Part shown: positions 36,211 through 50,176 of the stretch, piece by piece
How positions within the stretch are numbered: position 1 is the first letter of the stretch
How the letters are laid out: the number at the start of each line of letters is the position of its first letter
Source of the DNA: Hippophae tibetana
Lineage: Eukaryota > Streptophyta > Magnoliopsida > Rosales > Elaeagnaceae
Assembly: GCA_037013495.1 (NCBI GenBank)
Contig: JAZDXN010000013.1
Span: 1,116,001 to 1,180,000, forward strand
Direction of reading: 5' to 3'
DNA length: 64,000 nucleotides
Made by a program: the position numbers and the translations under genes
Notes under the pieces: model-generated
The model's database searches: none
The model's input: only the letters and a program-made list of their open reading frames with translations
What the model was told of the DNA's origin: nothing

Positions 36211-39200
36211 AAGGAAGTTTTTTTGGTAACTTGAGCATTTTATATTTGGGTTTTTATTCGATTTCTCTATGTTAAGTTTGAAGTAATCTTTACAAACGGT
36301 ACTTTCTTTGTAACATTAGTAAAAGAAATATCTTCGGAACAAGCTTCTAACAATTAGTTACTTGTTATTGAAGGAGTTTTCCTAATTACAGTTGGTTCAG
36401 AAATAACGAAGAGGTCTCATTTCATATGCTACTTGTTTTATGAGAGCTAATTAATCTATGCATAATTTAAGGATGCAAAGTGTCAGACACATGCTCCTAC
36501 GTATCTTCCCTCAATGGCAAGGTATGTGATCGGTTAACCACGAAACATTAAATACTTACATCCACATTGCTTCTATGTATAATATTTTGTAACTTATGTT
36601 TTATCTTACACTTTCTAGCGAACAAGATATATTTGCTCGTCATTCTGGCAAACCTATCTAAACAAAATCATTTTGTAGTTAGACCTATTGATGGAGCATT
36701 CTATAACTTGGAACCTGTAGTTTTGATACCTCAATTTTCTTCAATTAAGGTCAAATTCATGATTGCATGTCAAAGCGGAGAGGCACTTCGTTGTAGATTC
36801 CTAGGTTTAGAAACACCTTATCCTTTTGCACACAACCGTGTTCAATTTCATCAAGAATAGATTCATCTTCTTCTGGTCCTTGAAACTCAACAAGCCATAT
36901 AGGTGATGAAAAGGTTGGAATGCATTAAGGAAGTTTTTTTGGTAACTTGAGCATTTTATATTTGGGTTTTTAGTCGATTTCTCTATGTTAAGTTTGAAGT
37001 AATCTTTACAAATGGTACTTTCTTTGTAACATTAGTAAAAGAAATATCTTCGAAACAAGCTTCTAGCAATTAGTTACTTGTTATTGAAGGGGTTTTCCTA
37101 ATTACAGTTGGTTCAGAAATAACGAAGAGGTCTCATTTCATATGCTACTTGTTTTATGAGAGCTAATTAATCTATGCATAATTTAAGGATGCAAAGTGTC
37201 AGACACATGCTCCTACGTATCTTCCCTCAATGGCAAGGTATGTGATCGGTTAACCACGAAACATTAAATACTTACATCCACATTGCTTCTATGTATAATA
37301 TTTTGTCACTTATTTTTTGCCTTACACTTTCTAGCGAACAAGATATATTTGCTCGTCATTCTGGCAAACCTATCTAAACAAAATCATTTTGTAGTTAGAC
37401 CTATTGATGGAGCATTCTATAACTTGGAACCTATAGTTTTGATACCTCAATGTTCTTCAATTAAGGTCAAACTCATGATTGCATGTCAAAGCGAAGAGGC
37501 ACTTCGTTGTAGATTCCTAGGTTTAGAAACACCTTATCCTTTTGCACACAACCGTGTTCAATTTCATCAAGAATAGATTCATCTTCTTCTAGTCCTTGAA
37601 ACTCAACAAGCCATATAGGAGATGAAAAGGTTGGAATGCATTAAGCAAGTTTTTTTGGTAACTTGAGGGTTTTATATTTGGGTTTTTAGTCGATTTCTCT
37701 ATGTGAAGTTTGAAGTAACCTTTACAAACTGTACTTTCTTTGTACCATTAGTAAAAGAAATATCTTCGTAACAAGCTTCTAGCAATTAGTTACTTGTTAT
37801 TGAAGGGGTTTTCCTCATTACAGTTGGTTCCAAAATAACGAAGAGGTCTCATTTCATATACTACATTTTTTTATGAGAGCTAATTAATCTATTAATAATT
37901 TAACGATGCGAACTGTCGGACACACGCTCCTGCGTATCTTTCTTCAATGACAAAGTATGTGATCTGTTAACAACGAAACATTAAATACATACATCCACAT
38001 TGCTTCTCGGTATAATATTTTGTCACTTATATTTTATCTTACACTTTCTAGCGAACAAGATATATTTCCTCGTCATTCTGCCAATCCTATCTAAACAAAA
38101 TCATTTTGTAGTTAGACCTATTGATGAAGCATTCTATAACTTGGAACCTGTAGTTTTGATACCTCAATTTTCTTCAATTAAGGTCAAATTCATGATTGCA
38201 TGTCAAAGCGGAGAGGCACTTCGTTGTAGATTCCTAGGTGTATCAACACCTTATCCTTTTGCACACAACCGTGTTCAATTTCATCAAGAATAGATTCATC
38301 TTCTTCTGGTCCTTCAAACTCAACAAGCCATATAGGTGATGAAAAGGTTGGAATGCATTAAGGAAGTTTTTTTGGTAACTTGAGCATTTTATATTTGGGT
38401 TTTTAGTCGATATCTCTATGTTAAGTTTGAAGTAATCTTTACAAACTATACTTTCTTTGTACCATTAGTAAAAGAAATATCTTCGTAACAAGCTTCTAGC
38501 AATTAGTTATTTGTTATTGAAGGGGTTTTCCTAATTACAGTTGGTTCCAAAATAACGAAGAGGTCTCATTTCATATGCTACTTGTTTTATGAGAGCTAAT
38601 TAATCTATTAATAATTTAATGATGCAAACTGTCGGACACACGTTCCTGCGTATCTTTCTTCAATGGCAAGGTACGTGATCGGTTAACCACGAAACATTAA
38701 ATACTTACATCCACATTGCTTCTCGGTATAATATTTTGTCACTTATGTTTTATCTTACACTTTCTAGCGAACAAGATATATTTTCTCGTCATTCTGGCAA
38801 AACCTATCTAAACAAAATCATTTTGTAGTTAGACCTATTGATGGAGCATTCTATAACTTGGAACATGTAGTTTTGATACCTCAATTTTCTTCAATTAAGG
38901 TCAAATTCATGATTGCATGTCAAAGCGGAGAGGCACTTCGTTGTAGATTCCTAGGTTTAGAAACACCTTATCCTTTTGCACACAACCGTGTTCAATTTCA
39001 TCAAGAAAAGATTCATCTTCTTCTGGTCCTTCAAACTCAACAAGCCATATAGGTGATGAAAAGGTTGGAATGCATTAAGGAAGTTTTTTTGGTAACTTGA
39101 GCATTTTATATTTGGGTTTTTAGTCGATTTCTCTATGTTAAGTTTGAAGTAATCTTTACAAACGGTACTTTCTTTGTAACATTAGTAAAAGAAATATCTT

Positions 39201-40865
39201 CGAAACAAGCTTCTAGCAATTAGTTACTTGTTATTGAAGGGGTTTTCCTAATTACAGTTGGTTCAGAAATAACGAAGAGGTCTCATTTCATATGCTACTT
39301 GTTTTATGAGAGCTAATTAATCTATGCATAATTTAAGGATGCAAAGTGTCAGACACATGCTCCTACGTATCTTCCCTCAATGGCAAGGTACGTGATCGGT
39401 TAACCACGAAGCATTAAATACTTACATCCACATTGCTTCTATGTATAATATTTTGTCACTTATGTTTTGCCTTACACTTTCTAGCGAACAAGATATATTT
39501 GCTCGTCATTCTGGCAAACCTATCTAAACAAAATCATTTTGTAGTTAGACCTATTGATGGAGCATTCTATAACTTGGAACCTATAGTTTTGATACCTCAA
39601 TGTTCTTCAATTAAGGTCAAACTCATGATTGCATGTCAAAGCGAAGAGGCACTTCGTTGTAGATTCCTAGGTTTAGAAACACCTTATCCTTTTGCACACA
39701 ACCGTGTTCAATTTCATCAAGAATAGATTCATCTTCTTCTAGTCCTTGAAACTCAACAAGCCATATAGGAGATGAAAAGTTTGGAATGCATTAAGCAAGT
39801 TTTTTTGGTAACATGAGCATTTTATATTTGGGTTTTTAGTCAATTTCTCTATGTGAAGTGTGAAGTAATCTTTACAAACGGTACTTTCTTTGTATCATTA
39901 GTAAAAGAAATATCTTAAAAACAAGCTTCTAGCAATTACTTACTTGTTACTGAAATGGTTTTCCTAATTACAGTTGGTTCCAAAATAACGAAGAGGTCTC
40001 ATTTCATATGCTACTTTTTTTATGAGAGCTAATTAATCTATGCATAATTTAACGACGCAAAGTGTTAGACACACGCTCCTGCGTATCTTCCTTCAATGGC
40101 AAGGTACGTGATCGGTTAACCACGAAACATTAAATACTTACATTCACATTGCTTCTATGTATAATATTTTTTCACTTATGTTTTATCTTACACTTTCTAG
40201 CCAACAAGATATATTTGCTCGTCATTGTGGCAAACCTATCTAAACAAAATCATTTTGCAGTTAGACATATTGATGGAGCATTCTATAACTTGGAACCTGT
40301 AGTTTTGATACCTCAATGTACTTCAATTATGGTCAAACTCATGATTGCATGTCAAAGCGGAGAGGCACTTCGTTGTAGATTCCTAGGTTTAGAAACACAT
40401 TATCCTTTTGCACACAACCGTGTTCAATTTCATCAAGAATAGATTCATCTTCTTCTAGTCCTTGAAACTCAACAAGCCATATAGGAGATGAAAAGGTTGG
40501 AATGCATTAAGCAAGTTTTTTTGGTAACTTGAGCGTTTTATATACGGGTTTTTAGTCGATTTCTCTATGTGAAGTTTGAAGTAACCTTTACAAACTATAC
40601 TTTCTTTGTACCATTAGTAAAAGAAATATCTTCGTAACAAGCTTCTAGCAATTAGTTACTTGTTATTGTAGGGGTTTTCCTCATTACAGTTGGTTCCAAA
40701 ATAACGAAGAGGTCTAATTTCATATACTACATTTTTTAATGAGAGCTAATTAATCTATTAATAATTTAACGATGCAAACTGTCGGACACACGCTCCTGCG
40801 TATCTTTCTTCAATGACAAAGTATGTGATCGGTTAACCACGAAACATTAAATACATACATCCACA
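36211..40865 (+). repeat. Monomers M52-M57, diverged relative of the nine-monomer block
   Basis: M52 F (36567), M53 I (37283), M54 F with ggtgtatc (38000), M55 H with the A insertion (38716), M56 I (39433), M57 T (40149). M53-M55 follow the order of M30-M32. M54 shares the unusual ttatattttatc, ttcctcgtc and ccaatcc with M31 and M40. M56-M57 follow M27-M28. Private variants (ggaacaagcttctaac near 36339, gatctgtt near 37963) mark it as an older or separately evolving copy. Confidence 0.75.
38716..39432 (+). repeat. Class H monomer M55 with 1-bp insertion
   Basis: It carries the linked insertion and stop loss outside the nine-monomer blocks, with a private ttttctcg near 38782 and ttatttgtt in the preceding spacer near 38508. 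It shows that the H lineage predates the 6,448-bp duplication. Confidence 0.82.
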
Positions 40866-43800
40866 TTGCTTCTCGGTATAATATTTTGTCACTTATGTTT
40901 TATCTTACACTTTCTAGCGAACAAGATATATTTGCTCGTCATTCTGCCAAACCTATCTAAACAAAATCTTTTTGTAGTTAGACCTATTGATGGAGCATTC
41001 TATAACTTGGAAGCTGTAGTTTTGATACCTCAATTTTCTTCAAATAAGGTCAAATTCATGATTGCATGTCAAAGCGGAGAGGCACTTCGTTGTAGATTCC
41101 TAGGTTTAGAAACACCTTGTCCTTTTGCACACAACCGTGTTCAATTTCATCAAGAATAGATTCATCTTCTTCTGGTCCTTCAAACTCAACAAGCCATATA
41201 GGTGATGAAAAGGTTGGAATGCATTAAGGAAGTTTTTTTGGTAACTTGAGCATTTTATATTTGGGTTTTTAGTCGATTTCTCTATGTTAAGTTTGAAGTA
41301 ATCTTTACAAACTGTACTTTCTTTGTACCATTACTAAAAGAAATATCTTCGTAACAAGCTTCTAGCAATTAGTTACTTGTTATTGAAGGGGTTTTCCTAA
41401 TTATAGTTGGTTCCAAAATAACGAAGAGGTCTCATTTCATATGCTACTTGTTTTATGAGAGCTAATTAATCTATTAATAATTTAACGACGCAAACTGTTG
41501 GACACACGCTCCTGCGTATCTTTCTTCAATGGCAAGGTACGTGATCGGTTAACCACGAAACATTAAATACTTAGATCCACATTGCTTCTCGGTATAATAT
41601 TTTGTCACTTATGTTTTATCTTACACTTTCTAGCGAACAAGATATATTTGCTCGTCATTCTGGCAAACCTATCTAAACAAAATCATTTTGTAGTTAGACC
41701 TATTGATGGAGCATTCTATAACTTGGAACCTGTAGTTTTGATACCTCAATTTTCTTTAATTAAGGTCAAATTCATGATTGCATGTCAAAGCGGAGAGGCA
41801 CTTCGTTGTAGATTCCTATGTTTAGAAACACCTTATCCTTTTGCACACAACCGTGTTCAATTTCATCAAGAATAGATTCATCTTCTTCTGGTCCTTCAAA
41901 CTCAACAAGCCATATAGGTGAAGAAAAGGTTGGAATGCATTAAGGAAGTTTTTTTGGTAACTTGAGCATTTTATATTTGGGTTTTTAGTCGATTTCTCTA
42001 TGTTAAGTTTGAAGTAATCTTTACAAACGGTACTTTCTTTGTAACATTAGTAAAAGAAATATCTTCGAAACAAGCTTCTAGCAATTAGTTACTTGTTATT
42101 GAAGGGGTTTTCCTAATTACAGTTGGTTCAGAAATAACGAAGAGGTCTCATTTCATATGCTACTTGTTTTATGAGAGCTAATTAATCTATGCATAATTTA
42201 AGGATGCAAAGTGTCAGACACATGCTCCTACGTATCTTCCCTCAATGGCAAGGTAAGTGATCGGTTAACCACGAAACATTAAATACATACATACACATTG
42301 CTTCTCGGTATAATATTTTGTCACTTATGTTTTATCTTACACTTTCTAGCGAACAAGATATATTTGCTCGTCATTCTGGCAAACCTATCTAAACAAAATC
42401 ATTTTGTAGTTAGACCTATTGATGGAGCATTCTATAACTTGGAACCTGTAGTTTTGATACCTCAATTTTCTTCAATTAAGGTCAAATTCATGATTGCATG
42501 TCAAAGCGGAGAGGCACTTCGTTGTAGATTCCTAGGTTTAGAAACACCTTATCCTTTTGCACATAACCGTGTTCAATTTCATCAAGAATAGATTCATCTT
42601 CTGCTGGTCCTTCAAACTCAACAAGCCATATAGGTGATGAAAAGGTTGGAATGCATTAAGGAAGTTTTTTTGGTAACTTGAGCATTTTATATTTGGGTTT
42701 TTAGTCGATTTCTCTATTTTAAGGTTGAAGTAATCTTTACAAACTGTACTTTCTTTGTACCATTAGTAAAAGAAATATCTTCGTAACAAGCTTCTAGCAA
42801 TTAGTTACTTGTTATTGAAGGGGTTTTCCTAATTACAGTTGGTTCCAAAATAACGAAGAGGTCTCATTTCATATGCTACTTGTTTTATGAGAGCTAATTA
42901 ATCTATTAATAATTTAACGACGCAAACTGTCGGACACACGCTCCTGCGTATCTTTCTTCAATGGCAAGTTACGTGATCGGTTAACCACCAAACATTAAAT
43001 ACTTACATCCACATTGCTTCTCGGTATAATATTTTGTCACTTATGTTTTATCTTACACTTTCTAGCGAACAAGATATATTTGCTCGTCATTCTGGCAAAC
43101 CTATCTAAACAAAATCATTTTGTAGTTAGACCTATTGATGGAGCATTCTATAACTTGGAACCTGTAGTTTTGATACCTCAATTTTCTTCAATTAAGGTCA
43201 AATTCATGATTGCATGTCAAAGCGGAGAGGCACTTTGTTGTAGATTCCTAGGTTTAGAAACACCTTATCCTTTTGCACACAACCGTGTTCAATTTCATCA
43301 AAAATAGATTCATCTTCTTCTGGTCCTTCAAACTCAACAAGCCATATAGGTGATGAAAAGGTTGGAATGCATTAAGGAAGTTTTTTTGGTAATTTGAGCA
43401 TTTTATATTTGGGTTTTTAGTCGATTTCTCTATGTTAAGTTTGAAGTAATCTTTACAAATGGTACTTTCTTTGTAACATTAGTAAAAGAAATATCTTCGA
43501 AACAAGCTTCTAGCAATTAGTTACTTGTTATTGAAGGGGTTTTCCTAATTACAGTTGGTTCAGAAATAACGAAGAGGTCTCATTTCATATGCTATTTGTT
43601 TTATGAGAGCTAATTAATCTATGCATAATTTAAGGATGCAAAGTGTCAGACACATGCTCCTACGTATCTTCCCTCAATGGCAAGGTATGTGATCGGTTAA
43701 CCACGAAACATTAAATACTTACATCCACATTGCTTCTATGTATAATATTTTGTCACTTATGTTTTGCCTTACACTTTCTAGCCAACAAGATATATTTGCT

Positions 43801-46800
43801 CGTCATTCTGGCAAACCTATCTAAACAAAATCATTTTGTAGTTAGACCTATTGATGGAGCATTCTATAACTTGGAACCTATAGTTTTGATACCTCAATGT
43901 TCTTCAATTAAGGTCAAACTCATGATTGCATGTCAAAGCGAAGAGACACTTCGTTGTAGATTCCTAGGTTTAGAAACACCTTATCCTTTTGCACACAACC
44001 GAGTTCAATTTCATCAAGAATAGATTCATCTTCTTCTAGTCCTTGAAACTCAACAAGCCATATAGGAGATGAAAAGGTTGGAATGCATTAAGCAAGTTTT
44101 TTTGGTAACTTGAGCGTTTTATATTTGGGTTTTTAGTCGATTTCTCTATGTGAAGTTTGAAGTAACCTTTACAAACAGTACTTTCTTTGTACCATTAGTA
44201 AAAGAAATATCTTCGTAACAAGCTTCTAGCAATTAGTTACTTGTTATTGAAGGGGTTTTCCTCATTACAGTTGGTTCCAAAATAACGAAGAGGTCTCATT
44301 TCATATACTACATTTTTTTATGAGAGCTAATTAATCTATTAATAATTTAACGATGCAAACTGTCGGACACACGCTCCTGCGTATCTTTCTTCAATGACAA
44401 AGTATGTGATCGGTTAACCACGAAACATTAAATACATACATCCACATTGCTTCTCGGTATAATATTTTGTCACTTATGTTTTATCTTACACTTTCTAGCG
44501 AACAAGATATATTTGCTCGTCATTCTGCCAAACCTATCTAAACAAAATCATTTTGTAGTTAGACCTATTGATGGAGCATTCTATAACTTGGAACCTGTAG
44601 TTTTGATACCTCAATTTTCTTCAATTAAGGTCAAATTCATGATTGCATGTCAAAGCGGAGAGGCACTTCGTTGTAGATTCCTAGGTTTAGAAACACGTTA
44701 TCCTTTTGCACACAACCGTGTTCAATTTCATCAAGAATAGATTCATCTTCTTCTGGTCCTTCAAACTCAACAAGCCATATAGGTGATGAAAAGGTTGGAA
44801 TGCATTAAGGAAGTTTTTTTGGTAACTTGACCATTTTATATTTGGGGTTTTAGTCGATTTCTCTATGTTAAGTTTGAAGTAATCTTTACAAACTGTACTT
44901 TCTTTGTACCATTAGTAAAAGAAATATCTTCGTAACAAGCTTCTAGCAATTAGTTACTTGTTATTGAAGGGGTTTTCCTCATTACAGTTGGTTCCAAAAT
45001 AACGAAGAGGTCTCATTTCATATACTACATTTTTTTATGAGAGCTAATTAATCTATTAATAATTTAACGATGCAAACTGTCGAACACACGCTCCTGCGTA
45101 TCTTCCTTCAATGGCAAGGTACGTGATAGGTTAACCACGAAACATTAAATACTTACATCCACATTGATTCTATGTATAATATTTTGTCACTTACGTTTTG
45201 TCTTACACTTTCTAGCCAACAAGATATATTTGCTCGTCATTGTGGCAAACCTATCTATACAAAATCATTTTGTAGTGGGATATATTGATGGAGCATTCTA
45301 TAACTTGGAACTTGTAGTTTTCATACCTCAATGTTCTTCAATTATGGTGAAACTCATGATTGCATATCAAAGCGGAGAGGCACTTCGTTGTAGATTCCTA
45401 CGTTTAGAAACACGTTATCCTTTTGCACACAACCGTGTTCAATTTCATCAAGAATAGATTCATCTTCTTCTGGTCCTTGAAACTCAACAAGCCATATAGG
45501 AGATGAAAAGGTTGGAATGCATTAAGCAAGTTTTTTTGGTAACATGAGCATTTTATATTTGGGTTTTTAGTCAATTTCTCTATGTGAAGTTTGAAGTAAT
45601 GTTTACAAACGGTACTTTCTTTGTATCATTAGTAAAAGAAATATCTTCAAAACAAGCTTCTAGCAATTAGTTACTTGTTACTGAAAGGGTTTTCCTAATT
45701 ACAGTTGGTTCCAAAATAACGAAGAGGTCTCATTTCATATGCTACTTTTTTGATGAGAGCTAATTAATCTATGCATAATTTAACGATGCAAAGTGTTAGA
45801 CACACGCTCCTGCGTATCTTCCTTCAATGGCAAGGTACGTGATCGGTTAACCACGAAACATTAAATACTTACATTCACATTGCTTCTATGTATAATATTT
45901 TGTCACTTATGTTTTATCTTACACTTTCTAGCCAACAAGATATATTTGCTCGTCATTGTGGCAAACCTATCTAAACAAAATCATTTTGCAGTTAGATATA
46001 TTGATGGAGCATTCTATAACTTGGAACCTGTAGTTTTGATACCTCAATGTTCTTCAATTATGGTGAAACTCATGATTGCATGTCAAAGCGGAGAGGCACT
46101 TCGTTGTAGATTCCTAGGTTTAGAAACACGTTATCCTTTTGCACACAACCGTGTTCAATTTCATCAAGAATAGATTCATCTTCTTCTAGTCCTTGAAACT
46201 CAACAAGCCATATAGGAGATGAAAAGTTTGGAATGCATTAAGCAAGTTTTTTTGGTAACATGAGCAATTTATATTTGGGTTTTTAGTCAATTTCTCTATG
46301 TGAAGTTTGAAGTAATCTTTACAAACGGTACTTTCTTTGTATCATTAGTAAAAGAAATATCTTCAAAACAAGCTTCTAGCAATTAGTTACTTGTTACTGA
46401 AATGGTTTCCCTAATTACAATTGGTTCCAAAATAACGAAGAGGTCTCATTTCATATGCTACTTTTTTGATGAGAGCTAATTAATCTATGCATAATTTAAC
46501 GATGCAAAGTGTTAGACACACGCTCCTGCGTATCTTCCTTCAATGGCAAGGTACGAGATCGGTTAACCACGAAACATTAAGTACTTACATTCACATTGCT
46601 TCTATGTATAATATTTTGTCACTTCTGTTTTATCTTACACTTTCTAGCCAACAAGATATATTTGCTTGTCATTGTGGCAAACCTATCTAAACAAAATCAT
46701 TTTGCAGTTAGACATATTGATGGAGAATTCTATAACTTGGAACCTGTAGTTTTGATACCTCAATGTACTTCAATTATGGTCAAACTCATGATTGCATGTC

Positions 46801-49020
46801 AAAGCGGAGACGCACTTCATTGTAGATTCCTAGGTTTAGAAACACCTTATCCTTTTGCACACAACCGTGTTCAATTTCATCAAGAATAGATTCATCTTCT
46901 TCTAGTCCTTGAAACTCAACAAGCCATATAGGAGATGAAAAGGTTGGAATGCATTAAGCAAGTTTTTTTGGTAACTTGAGCGTTTTATATTTGGGTTTTT
47001 AGTCGATTTCTCTATGTGAAGTTTGAAGTAACCTTTACAAACTGTACTTTCTTTGTACCATTAGTAAAAGAAATATCTTCGTAAAAAGCTTCTAGCAATT
47101 AGTTACTTGTTATTGAAGGGGTTTTCCTCATTACAGTTGGTTCCAAAATAACGAAGAGGTCTCATTTCATATACTACATTTCTTTATGAGAGCTAATTAA
47201 TCTATTAATAATTTAACGATGCAAACTGTCGAACACACGTTCCTGCGTATCTTTCTTCAATGACAAAGTATGTGATCGGTTAACCACGAAAAATTAAATA
47301 CATACATCCACATTGCTTCTCGGTATAATATTTTGTCACTTATGTTTTATCTTACACTTTCTAGCGAACAAGATATATTTGCTCGTCATTCTAGAAAACC
47401 TATCTAAACAAAATCATTTTGTAGTTAGACCTATTGATGGAGCATTCTATAACTTGGAACCTGTAGTTTTGATACCTCAATTTTCTTCAATTAAGGTCAA
47501 ATTCATGATTGCATGTCAAAGCGGAGGGGAACTTCGTTGTAGATTCCTAGGTGTATCAACACCTTAACCTTTTGCACACAACCGTGTTCAATTTCATCAA
47601 GAATAGATTCATCTTCTTCTGGTCTTTCAAACTCAACAAGCCATATAGGTGATGAAAAGGTTGGAATGCATTAAGGAAGTTTTTTTGGTAACTTGAGCAT
47701 TTTATATTTGGGTTTTTAGTCGATTTCTCTATGTTAAGTTTGAAGTAATCTTTACAAACTGTACTTTCTTTGTACCATTACTAAAAGAAATATCTTCGTA
47801 ACAAGCTTCTAGCAATTTGTTACTTGTTATTGAAGGGGTTTTCCTAATTACAGTTGGTTCCAAAATAACGAAGAGGTCTCATTTCATATGCTACTTGTTT
47901 TATGAGAGCTAATTAATCTATTAATAATTTAACGACGCAAACTGTCGGACACACGCTCCTGCGTATCTTTCTTCAATGGCAAGGTACGTGATCGGTTAAC
48001 CACGAAACATTAAATACTTACATCCACATTGCTTCTCGGTATAATATTTTGTCACTTATGTTTTATCTTACACTTTCTAGCGAACAAGATATATTTGCTC
48101 GTCATTCTGGCAAACCTATCTAAACAAAATCATTTTGTAGTTAGACCTATTGATGGAGCATTCTATAACTTGGAACATGTAGTTTTGATACCTCAATTTT
48201 CTTCAATTAAGGTCAAATTCATGATTGCATGTCAAAGCGGAGAGGCACTTCGTTGTAGATTCCTAGGTTTAGAAACACCTTATCCTTTTGCACACAACCG
48301 TGTTCAATTTCATCAAGAATAGATTCATCTTCTTCTGGTCCTTCAAACTCAACAAGCCATATAGGTGATGAAAAGGTTGGAATGCATTAAGGAAGTTTTT
48401 TTGGTAACTTGAGCATTTTATATTTGGGTTTTTAGTCGATTTCTCTATGTTAAGTTTGAAGTAATCTTTACAAATGGTACTTTCTTTGTAACATTAGTAA
48501 AAGAAATATCTTCGAAACAAGCTTCTAGCAATTAGTTACTTGTTATTGAAGGGGTTTTCCTAATTACAGTTGGTTCAGAAATAACGAAGAGGTCTCATTT
48601 CATATGCTACTTGTTTTATGAGAGCTAATTAATCTATGCATAATTTAAGGATGCAAAGTGTCAGACACATGCTCCTACGTATCTTCCCTCAATGGCAAGG
48701 TATGTGATCGGTTAACCACGAAACATTAAATACTTACATCCACATTGCTTCTATGTATAATATTTTGTCACTTATGTTTTGCCTTACACTTTCTAGCCAA
48801 CAAGATATATTTGCTCGTCATTCTGGCAAACCTATCTAAATAAAATCATTTTGTAGTTAGACCTATTGATGGAGCATTCTATAACTTGGAACCTATAGTT
48901 TTGATACCTCAATGTTCTTCAATTAAGGTCAAACTCATGATTGCATGTCAAAGCGAAGAGGCACTTCGTTGTAGATTCCTAGGTTTAGAAACACCTTATC
49001 CTTTTGCACACAACCGTGTT
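40866..49020 (+). repeat. Monomers M58-M69, mixed older block
   Basis: M58 F (40866, many private changes), M59 F (41582), M60 F (42298), M61 F (43014), M62 I (43730), M63 F (44447), M64 Y-like (45164, most diverged), M65 Y/T (45880), M66 T (46596), M67 F (47313), M68 H (48029), M69 I (48745). M63-M65 all read acacgttatcc. M64 and M65 share atggtgaaac. The spacer before M59 has attatagttgg and acttagatcc, which recur in the spacers before M72, M76, M80, M84 and M89. Confidence 0.85.
45164..45879 (+). repeat. Most diverged monomer M64
   Basis: Its private or nearly private changes include gtgataggtt before the body, cattgattc, tctatacaaa, gtagtgggat, gaacttgtag, tttcatacc, gcatatcaa and cctacgttt. 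It keeps class Y features (gatatattg) and shares acgttatcc with M63 and M65. It is best read as a relic that escaped recent homogenisation, with a short tract shared by conversion. Confidence 0.82.
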
Positions 49021-49460
49021 CAATTTCATCAAGAATAGATTCATCTTCTTCTAGTCCTTGAAACTCAACAAGCCATATAGGAGATGAAAAGGTTGGAATG
49101 CATTAAGCAAGTTTTTTTGGTAACTTGAGCGTTTTATATTTGGGTTTTTAGTCAATTTCTCTATGTGAAGTTTGAAGTAACCTTTACAAACAGTACTTTG
49201 TTTGTACCATTAGTAAAAGAAATATCTTCGTAACAAGCTTCTAGCAATTAGTTACTTGTTATTGAAGGGGTTTTCCTCATTACAGTTGGTTCCAAAATAA
49301 CGAAGAGGTCTCATTTCATATACTACATTTTTTATGAGAGCTAATTAATCTATTAATAATTTAACGATGCAAACTGTCGGACACACGCTCCTGCGTATCT
49401 TTCTTCAATGACAAAGTATGTGATCGGTTAACCACGAAACATTAAATACTTACATCCACA
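48745..49460 (+). repeat. Class I monomer M69 with stop
   Basis: The same CAA to TAA change as in M19 occurs at 48841, on a different class background, so it arose independently or moved by conversion. It keeps gaagaggcac and aaccgtg where the later copies M73, M77 and M81 have gaagagacac and aaccgag. Confidence 0.82.
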
Positions 49461-50176
49461 TTGCTTATATGTATAATATTTTCTCACTTATGTTTTATCT
49501 TACACTTTCTAGCGAACAAGATATATTTGCTCGTCATTCTGGCAAACCTATCTAAACAAAATCATTTTGTAGTTAGACCTATTGATGGAGCATTCTATAA
49601 CTTGGAACATGTAGTTTTGATACCTCAATTTTCTTCAATTAAGGTCAAATTCATGATTGCATGTCAAAGCGGAGAGGCACTTCGTTGTAGATTCCTAGGT
49701 TTAGAAACACCTTATCCTTTTGCACACAACCGTGTTCAATTTCATCAAGAATAGATTCATCTTCTTCTGGTCCTTCAAACTCAACAAGCCATATAGGTGA
49801 TGAAAAGGTTGGAATGCATTAAGGAAGTTTTTTTGGTAACTTGAGCATTTTATATTTGGGTTTTTAGTCGATTTCTCTATGTTAAGTTTGAAGTAATCTT
49901 TACAAACTGTACTTTCTTTGTACCATTACTAAAAGAAATATCTTCGTAACAAGCTTCTAGCAATTTGTTACTTGTTATTGAAGGGGTTTTCCTAATTACA
50001 GTTGGTTCCAAAATAACGAAGAGGTCTCATTTCATATGCTACTTGTTTTATGAGAGCTAATTAATCTATTAATAATTTAACGACGCAAACTGTCGGACAC
50101 ACGCTCCTGCGTATCTTTCTTCAATGGCAAGGTACGTGATCGGTTAACCACGAAACATTAAATACTTACATCCACA
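49021..50176 (+). repeat. S3-type spacer and monomer M70, left flank of the 2,864-bp repeat
   Basis: From about 49.1 to 49.886 kb this matches the spacer-M74 and spacer-M78 segments at offsets of 2,864 and 5,728 bp, including gtcaattt with cagtactttgtttg, and ttatatgt plus ttctcac at the body start. The spacer after M70 then differs: it has aagtaatcttt, attactaaaag and caatttgtta, where the later copies have aaagtaatgttt and gttacctg. Confidence 0.8.

Noticed and set aside
20230..39052. 64-codon frames starting ATG at 20230, 22380, 26678, 28828, 30978 and 38858
   Set aside because: They are the second half of the same 97-codon frame, made visible by the ATG in aacatgtag and extended by the TAG to AAG change in class H monomers.
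4584..46690. 67-codon ATG frames at 4584, 8524 and 46487 as genes
   Set aside because: One substitution (cgtgatc to cgagatc) removes a stop present in the other monomers; the frame is a chance opening.
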